Of a stretch of DNA of 64,000 nucleotides, positions 58,139-64,000 are shown piece after piece (the first letter of the stretch is position 1; each line of letters starts with the position of its first letter). Source of the stretch: Woeseiaceae bacterium. Its GTDB lineage: Bacteria > Pseudomonadota > Gammaproteobacteria > Steroidobacterales > Woeseiaceae. The notes beneath the pieces are model-generated. The model made no database searches. It had not been told where the DNA came from and saw nothing but the letters and a program-made list of their open reading frames with translations. The stretch lies in assembly GCA_024640315.1 (NCBI GenBank), contig JAHEFF010000101.1, positions 1 to 64,000 of the forward strand, read 5' to 3'. The position numbers and the translations under genes were made by a program.

Positions 58139-58594
58139 TCAGCGCTCAAGGATCAGGTGCCCCCGATCCATCAGAAACTCCAGCCATTTGTTGAGCAGAA
58201 TGTTTCGATGCCATCGCTTGTCAAGCTCATGTCGATGGGCTCTGAACAGGCGGCGCAGCTCGGCATGACGATGATCGCCACAGAAACCCATCGATTCGGC
58301 CATCTTGCCATCCAGGTAGACACGGACCTTCATATCGGGATCTGCGATACGAACACCATTCTCGGTGAAGAAGTAAGACAACGACAACGTAATCGTATAT
58401 CGGCTCCGCTCGAGAATTTCGACGTGCAGATCGCAATCCCCTGCAACCGCTGACCGATAGTAGCCGTCCAGGCGATGCAGCTCAGGGATAAGCCGCAGCA
58501 GCCGGAGATAATTGCTTTCGTACAGCGCCATCAGGCCGACGAAGCTGTTCGGCTTGACGATCGTCTCGGGAACCAATTGATAGTCGTGCAACAT
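58139..58594 (-). CDS. DUF1249 (YqiB-like) domain protein
   Basis: The ATG at 58594 gives 151 residues beginning MLHDYQLVPETIVKPNSF; 10 further upstream residues look unrelated. DUF1249 traits: SFVGLMALYESNYLRLLRLIPELHRLDGYYRS, followed by LHVEILERSRYTITLSLSYFF, MKVRVYLDGKMAESMGFC and KRWHRNILLNKWLEFLMDRGH. Family function is unknown; E. coli YqiB is next to cpdA and nudF, a context not present here. Confidence 0.85.
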   Translation of the reverse strand: MLHDYQLVPETIVKPNSFVGLMALYESNYLRLLRLIPELHRLDGYYRSAVAGDCDLHVEILERSRYTITLSLSYFFTENGVRIADPDMKVRVYLDGKMAESMGFCGDHRHAELRRLFRAHRHELDKRWHRNILLNKWLEFLMDRGHLILER

Positions 58595-58672
58595 GGCTCG
58601 AATATAACACAGCGATCCGGCCACAAATGGTATGCAAGTTTGATTCCGGAACTACCATTTCAGGTCGAAATA

Positions 58673-59497
58673 TCAGGGTCGCACGCGGCGTTCAACGCCC
58701 GTGCTATTAAGGATCCTGCTCGAAATCTCCTCGATCGAAAATTCGGTCGTATCGATTTGCGGAATGCCATATTTCTTGAAGATCTTCTCCGCTTCCCGCA
58801 ATTCATATCGCACTTGCTGCGCGGATGAGTACTGCCCCAGGGCCCGTCGCTCTTTGCGGATCTGCTGTAGTCGCGTGGGTGCAATGGTCAGCCCCACGAG
58901 CTTCTGCTTTTGCGTAAGGAGGAAATCCGGCAGCGTGCCACCGTCAAACTCCTCATCTGTCAGCGGAAAATTGGCCGCGTAGACGCCGTATTGCAGCGCG
59001 AGATACAAACAGGTCGGTGTTTTGCCGGAGCGCGATACACCGATCAGGATCACATCCGCCACCTCATAATTCCGGGTAATTCCGCCATCATCATTCGCCA
59101 GCGCGAAATTCGTCGCTTCGATTCGCTTCATATAGCTTTCGATATCACTCATTCCATGAGCGCGCCCTGCCTCATGGGTGGATTTCTGCTGCAACTCCTC
59201 CTCCAGCGATTCGAGAAAAGCATCGAATATGTCCAGATGGAGGCTGTCCGCCTTCCGGCAGATAGCCCGAAATTCATCCTGTACGAGCGTGGAAAAAACG
59301 ATTGGCCTCATTCCATCGTCGCGAGCAGCCGCATTTATCTTCTCGACGGCCTCCAGTGCCTTGTCATCACAATCTATAAATGGCAAAGTCACCTGCCGAA
59401 ATTGCTGGCCATCAAACTGCGTCAGAAGGCTGTGGCCAAGGGTTTCCGCTGTAACTCCGGTCTGATCCGACAGAAAGAATACGGTACGTTCATTCAT
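58673..59497 (-). CDS. ppsR: PEP synthase regulatory protein (kinase/pyrophosphorylase)
   Basis: Bifunctional DUF299 enzyme that inactivates PpsA by ADP-dependent phosphorylation of a Thr next to the catalytic His, and reactivates it by phosphate-dependent removal. It has 274 residues. The start MNERTVFFLSDQTGVTAETLGHSLL is diagnostic, and the P-loop GVSRSGKTPTCLYLALQYG is near residue 153. It is divergent from its target gene ppsA, the usual arrangement. Confidence 0.95.
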   Translation of the reverse strand: MNERTVFFLSDQTGVTAETLGHSLLTQFDGQQFRQVTLPFIDCDDKALEAVEKINAAARDDGMRPIVFSTLVQDEFRAICRKADSLHLDIFDAFLESLEEELQQKSTHEAGRAHGMSDIESYMKRIEATNFALANDDGGITRNYEVADVILIGVSRSGKTPTCLYLALQYGVYAANFPLTDEEFDGGTLPDFLLTQKQKLVGLTIAPTRLQQIRKERRALGQYSSAQQVRYELREAEKIFKKYGIPQIDTTEFSIEEISSRILNSTGVERRVRP

Positions 59498-59550
59498 AAT
59501 GAATACAATCCCTGATCGCTGCTATTTCGCATTTGCGGCGTTTTTCTATG

Positions 59551-59562
59551 TTGAATAGTCAA
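59551..59562. promoter_or_regulatory. Inverted repeat in the ppsR-ppsA divergent region
   Basis: TTGAATAGTCAA has 4-base arms TTGA/TCAA. It is roughly reminiscent of the Cra (FruR) site found before ppsA in enterics, but the match is poor. It may be a shared operator for the two divergent genes. Confidence 0.25.
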
Positions 59563-59601
59563 TTGTCCATTTCCTCAGAATTAACACAAGGGAGCTAAGT
59601 T

Positions 59602-61965
59602 TTGGATCCATACGTCATCACGCTGGATCAGCTAGGCATGAAAGATGTCGAGACTGTTGGCGGCAAAAACGCTTCACTGGGAGAAATGATTGCAAATCTC
59701 AGCAGCCTGGGGGTAGATGTACCTGGTGGCTTTGCCACAACATCAGCAGCTTACCGTGACTTTCTGAAGAAAGGTGGGCTGGATGATCGAATACATAACC
59801 TGCTTGCTGATCTGAACGTCGATGATATCAGCGCGCTGACAACGGCCGGTAGCACCATTCGCGGCTGGATCATGGAAGCGGAGTTGCCGGAGCGCCTGAT
59901 GGTCGAAATTCGGTCAGCGTGGGAAGAAATGGCCGACGGCCGTGATATATCGGTCGCCGTACGTTCATCCGCTACCGCAGAAGACCTGCCGGATGCATCC
60001 TTTGCCGGACAACAGGAAACATTCCTGAATGTCAGGGGCATCGATCACCTGATCGATGCGCTTCATCAGGTCTTTGCATCGCTGTTCAACGACCGCGCCA
60101 TCGCCTATCGCGTCCACCAGGGCTTCGACCATTCTCTGGTCGCGCTTTCGGTTGGTGTGCAATACATGGTTCGCAGCGACATCGGCTCTGCAGGCGTGTT
60201 ATTCACGCTGGATACAGAAACTGGTTTCAGAGATGCTGTCTTTGTAACCTCGTCCTACGGACTCGGGGAGACCGTTGTCCAGGGTGCCGTAAACCCAGAC
60301 GAGTTCTACGTATACAAACCGGCGCTTGTGAACGGCAACCATCCAATCTTGCGCAAGAACCTGGGTAGCAAAGCGATCAAAATGGTGTTCAGCGACGATC
60401 CGAGGCCTGGTAAAACGGTCGACACCATCGACGTTGATGAAGCCGAAAGCATGAAATTTTCGCTCAGTGACGAGGATATCATTGCGCTGGCAAAGACCGC
60501 CGTCACCATCGAGAAGCATTACAAACGTCCGATGGACATCGAATGGGGCAAAGACGGCTCCGATGGCCGCCTCTATATCCTTCAGGCGCGCCCCGAAACG
60601 GTCCAGAGTCGCAGCGGAAATACTATCGACCGCTTTACCCTCAAGGGCAAATCCGATGTTCTGACCGTAGGCAGAAGCATCGGCCACAAGATCGGCCAGG
60701 GCACAGCAAAAGTAATTCGGGACGTCACTGAGATGAACCGCATTCTACCTGGCGATGTCCTTATTTCCGACATGACCGATCCTGATTGGGAACCGGTGAT
60801 GAAACGCGCATCCGCAATCGTCACCAACCGTGGCGGCAGAACTTGTCACGCTGCGATCATCGCACGTGAATTAGGTATACCGGCCGTTGTAGGGTGCGGA
60901 AATGCCACCAATGTAATACCAGATGGCAGGGACGTAACGGTCAGTTGTGCGGAAGGCGACGAAGGTTACGTCTACGACGGCAAGCTTGAATTTGAGGAAT
61001 CACACATCGAGCTTGATTCGCTGCCTGATATTCCAGTCAAGATCATGATGAATGTTGGCAATCCGGACCGTGCATTCGATTTCGCAAACATTCCTAATCA
61101 CGGCGTCGGTCTCGCGCGCCTGGAATTCATCATCAACAGGATGATCGGCGTCCATCCCAATGCCCTCCTTGAGTTCGACCAGCTGGACAAAGACACCCAA
61201 CAGGCAATTGACGAGCAAATGGCTGGCTATGACGATCCGGTCCAGTTCTTCGTCGATAAACTGGCAGAAGGCGTGGGCACCATCGCTGCTGCATTCGCAC
61301 CGAAGCCAGTAATCGTCCGCATGTCGGACTTCAAGTCGAACGAATATGCGAATCTGATCGGCGGCGACAAGTACGAGCCTGACGAAGAAAATCCGATGCT
61401 CGGGTTCCGTGGCGCGGGCCGTTATGTGGCCGAGAGTTTCCGGCCTTGTTTCGACCTGGAATGTGCGGCGCTTAAGAAAGTCCGAAACGAAATGGGACTC
61501 AGAAACGTACAGATCATGATTCCTTTCATTCGAACGGTCACTCAGGCGAAAGCCGTCGTGGACATCCTTGCCGAGAATGGTCTGGAACGCGGCAAGGATG
61601 ACCTGAAGATCATTATGATGTCTGAATTACCAACCAACGCATTGCTTGCTGACCAGTATCTCGAACATTTCGACGGAATGTCGATTGGTTCGAACGACAT
61701 GACTCAGCTGACCCTGGGGTTGGACAGGGACTCGGCGCTCGTTGCCGATATATTTGACGAACGCGACGAAGCCGTCCGGGCCATGCTTTCGATGACAATC
61801 AGGGCCTGCAAAAAAGCAGGAAAGTATGTCGGGATCTGTGGTCAGGGCCCGTCAGATCATCCGGACCTTGCCCGATGGCTGCTTGATGAAGGAATCGAAA
61901 GCATGTCTCTCAATCCTGACAGCGTCGTCGAAACCTGGATGTTTCTTGCAGGCAAGTCGGTTTAG
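59602..61965 (+). CDS. ppsA: Phosphoenolpyruvate synthase
   Basis: Makes PEP from pyruvate and ATP with release of AMP and phosphate, allowing gluconeogenesis from lactate, pyruvate or amino acids. It has 787 residues and a TTG start with GGGAG upstream. The ATP-binding domain begins [22 protein letters not shown]; the phosphohistidine is in [17 protein letters not shown] (His 416), with the Thr target of PpsR directly before it; the PEP-binding barrel has [17 protein letters not shown]. Its stop overlaps that of the convergent SH3 gene. Confidence 0.97.
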   Translation: MDPYVITLDQLGMKDVETVGGKNASLGEMIANLSSLGVDVPGGFATTSAAYRDFLKKGGLDDRIHNLLADLNVDDISALTTAGSTIRGWIMEAELPERLMVEIRSAWEEMADGRDISVAVRSSATAEDLPDASFAGQQETFLNVRGIDHLIDALHQVFASLFNDRAIAYRVHQGFDHSLVALSVGVQYMVRSDIGSAGVLFTLDTETGFRDAVFVTSSYGLGETVVQGAVNPDEFYVYKPALVNGNHPILRKNLGSKAIKMVFSDDPRPGKTVDTIDVDEAESMKFSLSDEDIIALAKTAVTIEKHYKRPMDIEWGKDGSDGRLYILQARPETVQSRSGNTIDRFTLKGKSDVLTVGRSIGHKIGQGTAKVIRDVTEMNRILPGDVLISDMTDPDWEPVMKRASAIVTNRGGRTCHAAIIARELGIPAVVGCGNATNVIPDGRDVTVSCAEGDEGYVYDGKLEFEESHIELDSLPDIPVKIMMNVGNPDRAFDFANIPNHGVGLARLEFIINRMIGVHPNALLEFDQLDKDTQQAIDEQMAGYDDPVQFFVDKLAEGVGTIAAAFAPKPVIVRMSDFKSNEYANLIGGDKYEPDEENPMLGFRGAGRYVAESFRPCFDLECAALKKVRNEMGLRNVQIMIPFIRTVTQAKAVVDILAENGLERGKDDLKIIMMSELPTNALLADQYLEHFDGMSIGSNDMTQLTLGLDRDSALVADIFDERDEAVRAMLSMTIRACKKAGKYVGICGQGPSDHPDLARWLLDEGIESMSLNPDSVVETWMFLAGKSV

Positions 61966-62657
61966 AATCGGTCGTAACCCGACCGGCGCTGGAATTTCAT
62001 CCGCGGCAGTATCAGTCCCAACAGCACACCGCCGAAAACGACCAGTGCGCCTGTTATAAACCAGTTTCGATTGCTCTGACCGACGAGCTGCTCCTTTTCC
62101 TGCTCGAGAACATTGACCTTGATTTCCGCATCGGTCAGCTGCTGTTGCAGATTCTGGTTTTGCTTGTCAATCGCAATTGTATTAGCCGACTTTTCCGTAA
62201 TCTCATCGAGTTTCGACTGAAGGTCGGCATTGCTGCGCTCAAGATCGCTGATCTTCTGGTTCGCGCTGTCATATTCGGCACGAATGCCAGACAATTGCGT
62301 TGCCATGCTGGCGCCCTCCGAATTCGCGCTGGTCAGTTGTTGACTAAGCGTTTCCAGTTGCTCGCGTGCAGACGGTTCAGACATGAGATATCGCGTCAGT
62401 ACCCACCCTTCCGTTCCGCCGTTCGTACGAACCTTGGTATAGCCTGCATCCGCGTCCTCTTCGAGAATCGTGAGTTCGGTCCCACTGGTGACCATAAGCT
62501 GGATGGCATTGTTTGTACTGGGTCCCGTCCGCAACGTAACCTCAAACTCGTCGCTAACCCAGGCAGACTGCGCCACTGCCGACGCCGAAAACAATATACC
62601 GATCAAAAGCACCGAAGCCCGCTGCATCGTATTCATTCTGCTCATCAGAAAAATCAT
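61962..62657 (-). CDS. SH3-domain membrane protein (TIGR04211/YgiM-like)
   Basis: 231 residues. A signal peptide ([17 protein letters not shown]) is followed by a bacterial SH3 domain ([35 protein letters not shown], about 33-95), a coiled coil (about 95-195, LEQEKEQLV at its end), one membrane helix ([22 protein letters not shown]) and a basic tail. This is the YgiM layout. The start is uncertain among four Met codons in the first 11. Confidence 0.88.
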   Translation of the reverse strand: MIFLMSRMNTMQRASVLLIGILFSASAVAQSAWVSDEFEVTLRTGPSTNNAIQLMVTSGTELTILEEDADAGYTKVRTNGGTEGWVLTRYLMSEPSAREQLETLSQQLTSANSEGASMATQLSGIRAEYDSANQKISDLERSNADLQSKLDEITEKSANTIAIDKQNQNLQQQLTDAEIKVNVLEQEKEQLVGQSNRNWFITGALVVFGGVLLGLILPRMKFQRRSGYDRF

Positions 62658-62756
62658 TGTAAGAAGATGGCAGCACTATATGCCAAGGTGAATTGGCAAG
62701 CCAGTACCCCGGCAACAAACATCGCCTGATGTCGCCATATTGCGACGGAAGCCGGA

Positions 62757-63140
62757 TTAGCCATCCAATGGGCTCAATTCATGGATGTGTTCCTCCCAAT
62801 TCTGACCGTTGAACGGGGAGATTTCGGTGGAGGTTATTGTTTCGGGATCCAGGCAGCGCGCATTCACACTGACTCCATCAGGATGCGACCTTGGCACATA
62901 GAACGACTTGATTCCGCAATGACTGCAGAAAAAGTGTTTCGCGACCCCGGTATTGAACTGATAATTAGTCAACTGTTCTTCACCTTGCAACAGCCTGAAG
63001 GCTGACTTCGGGACTTTCAGATGCAGGTACCCGGTCATTGCGCAAATACTGCAATTGCAGTCACTCAACTCGAGATTCGCTGGCGCATCTACTTCGAATC
63101 GAATTCTTCCACAATGACAACCACCTCTATGCGTAACCAT
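62757..63140 (-). CDS. GFA family zinc protein (CENP-V/GFA domain)
   Basis: The ATG at 63140, with GGGAG 6 bases upstream, gives 127 residues starting MVTHRGGCHCGRIRFEV. Zinc-binding cysteines fit the GFA domain: GCHCG, CNCSICAMTG and FFCSHCGIKSFY. Family members include glutathione-dependent formaldehyde-activating enzyme, but most, like this one, have no assigned substrate. It overlaps the end of the upstream methyltransferase gene by 14 bases. Confidence 0.88.
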   Translation of the reverse strand: MVTHRGGCHCGRIRFEVDAPANLELSDCNCSICAMTGYLHLKVPKSAFRLLQGEEQLTNYQFNTGVAKHFFCSHCGIKSFYVPRSHPDGVSVNARCLDPETITSTEISPFNGQNWEEHIHELSPLDG

Positions 63141-63744
63141 CGTCATCTCCCAACCCTCGCCAGACGATAAGCATGTTATTTGCGGGCATGGCATATCTGC
63201 GGCTTTCACTCAGGCCATTTGCCGCGGCCAGCCCGTTTAAATCCGCAAGATCACGTATGCCCATCTCGGGGTTCTGAAGCTTTAGCGACTCATTGAACCG
63301 CTCATTGCTTGCGCTGGTAAATTCACCGTTCACATTGAACGGACCGTAAAGGCAAAAAACGCCGCCTTCATTCAACACCGTACCAACAAGCCGGAACATA
63401 CAAACGACTGCCTGATAGCTCATGATGTGTGCTGTGTTTGCGGAAAAGACCGCATCGTAGCGTCCGTCCACCCTGTCTCGCCGCAAGACATCGACATCGA
63501 GGGGAGCCACGACATTGTCCAGGCTGGCCTCATTAACCCATGCCAATATGCCCGCATGGTTTTCGCTTCGGTCGCTGGTCTGCCATCTGAGTGCCGGCAA
63601 GGCATGTCCGAAATATACGGCATGCTGCCCCGTCCCGGAGCCAATCTCGAGCAACGATGTAGACCTACCGAGCACGTCGCGCAGCACTGCCAATATGGCA
63701 TCACAATTGCGGCGTGCCGCCGGCGCATCGGGCTTCTCGATCAT
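63127..63744 (-). CDS. DUF938 SAM-dependent methyltransferase-like protein
   Basis: 205 residues. The SAM-binding motif LLEIGSGTGQHAVYFGHALPALRWQTSDRSE is near residue 32. DUF938 text includes FSANTAHIMSYQAVVCMFRLVG and FCLYGPFNVNGEFTSASNERFNESLK. The substrate is unknown. Its ATG directly follows the orn stop (TAG-ATG), so the genes are probably coupled. Confidence 0.88.
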   Translation of the reverse strand: MIEKPDAPAARRNCDAILAVLRDVLGRSTSLLEIGSGTGQHAVYFGHALPALRWQTSDRSENHAGILAWVNEASLDNVVAPLDVDVLRRDRVDGRYDAVFSANTAHIMSYQAVVCMFRLVGTVLNEGGVFCLYGPFNVNGEFTSASNERFNESLKLQNPEMGIRDLADLNGLAAANGLSESRRYAMPANNMLIVWRGLGDDDGYA

Positions 63745-64000
63745 CTAATCTGCCTTTGCAGTCGCGCCGACCAGCAATTTCTCACGATAGTGCGCGAGTT
63801 CTGCGATCGAATCTCTGATGTCATCCAATGCCCGGTGCGAAGATTCCTTTGAAAAGCCTGCCGCCACCTCCGGTGCCCAGCGTTGGGCGAGAATCTTCAG
63901 CGTGCTGACATCAAGGTTTCGATAGTGGAAATAGGTTTCCAGGTCGGGCATCAGCCTCGCCATGAAGCGGCGGTCCTGACAGATACTGTTGCCGCACATC
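63745..64000 (-). CDS. orn: Oligoribonuclease, C-terminal part (runs off right edge)
   Basis: 3'-5' exoribonuclease that clears 2-5-base RNA fragments. The visible 84 residues are the C-terminal end of the DEDDh domain: [39 protein letters not shown] and [15 protein letters not shown], which contains the catalytic His and Asp. The frame is open to the window end, so the N terminus lies outside. Confidence 0.95.
   Translation of the reverse strand, partial: MCGNSICQDRRFMARLMPDLETYFHYRNLDVSTLKILAQRWAPEVAAGFSKESSHRALDDIRDSIAELAHYREKLLVGATAKAD

Overview
The window is chromosomal DNA of a free-living, respiring gammaproteobacterium. The gene neighbourhoods are those of that class: tpiA-secG-tRNA-Leu, folP-glmM, ftsH-rlmE, yhbY, carAB-greA, hrcA-grpE-dnaK-dnaJ, nadK-recN, fur/bamE/rnfH/ratA/smpB/ssrA, and ppsR/ppsA. 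A lineage near the Woeseiales or Chromatiales is possible, but that is only an impression; the sequence alone does not fix it. GTG and TTG starts are frequent (ftsH, smpB, ppsA, carA, nuoL, nuoJ, nuoH).

Layout. 1-472: the 5' end of a lipoprotein gene, then initiator tRNA-fMet with its own promoter and a terminator. 539-14772 (minus): a complete 14-gene nuoA-N operon for the proton-pumping NADH dehydrogenase, placed between tRNA-Leu and tRNA-fMet. 14970-15369: a tandem repeat and tRNA-Leu(GAG). 15391-21527 (minus): secG, tpiA, glmM, folP, ftsH, rlmE (protein export, glycolysis, cell-wall precursor, folate, membrane proteolysis, rRNA methylation). 21551-26800: yhbY on plus; greA, carB and carA on minus. 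26955-31991 (minus): the DnaK chaperone machine with its repressor hrcA and heat-shock (sigma-32 type) promoters. 32138-37917: nadK, recN, fur, bamE, rnfH, ratA, smpB, an HxlR-type regulator and tmRNA (ssrA).

From 38 kb onward the content is less conserved. It holds a secreted lectin-like protein, a large tricorn-type protease, a phosphatase-like lipoprotein, L-2-hydroxyglutarate oxidase, a saccharopine-dehydrogenase-like oxidoreductase coupled to the SrkA kinase, two lipoproteins and an NlpC/P60 hydrolase. Next comes a plus-strand run at 49013-53672 (a Ycf46-like AAA+ ATPase, a coiled-coil/FHA protein, a small membrane protein, a 19-codon leader ORF, an orphan basic protein and a DUF1232-like protein). 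After that lie the Prc protease, orphan coiled-coil and DUF1249 genes, the divergent ppsR/ppsA pair controlling gluconeogenic PEP synthesis, an SH3-domain membrane protein, and an orn-DUF938-GFA group running off the right edge.

The most unusual signal is structural. All three stable-RNA genes (tRNA-fMet, tRNA-Leu, ssrA) are intact, but each is followed within 120-190 bp by a second, partial copy of its own 3' end. The clear copies at ssrA and tRNA-Leu begin in the T loop and run to CCA. In each case a terminator lies beyond the extra copy. This looks like scars of site-specific integration at RNA-gene 3' ends, or a family of very small elements using those sites. The second most interesting item is the Ycf46-like ATPase/FHA cluster, whose function is unknown.
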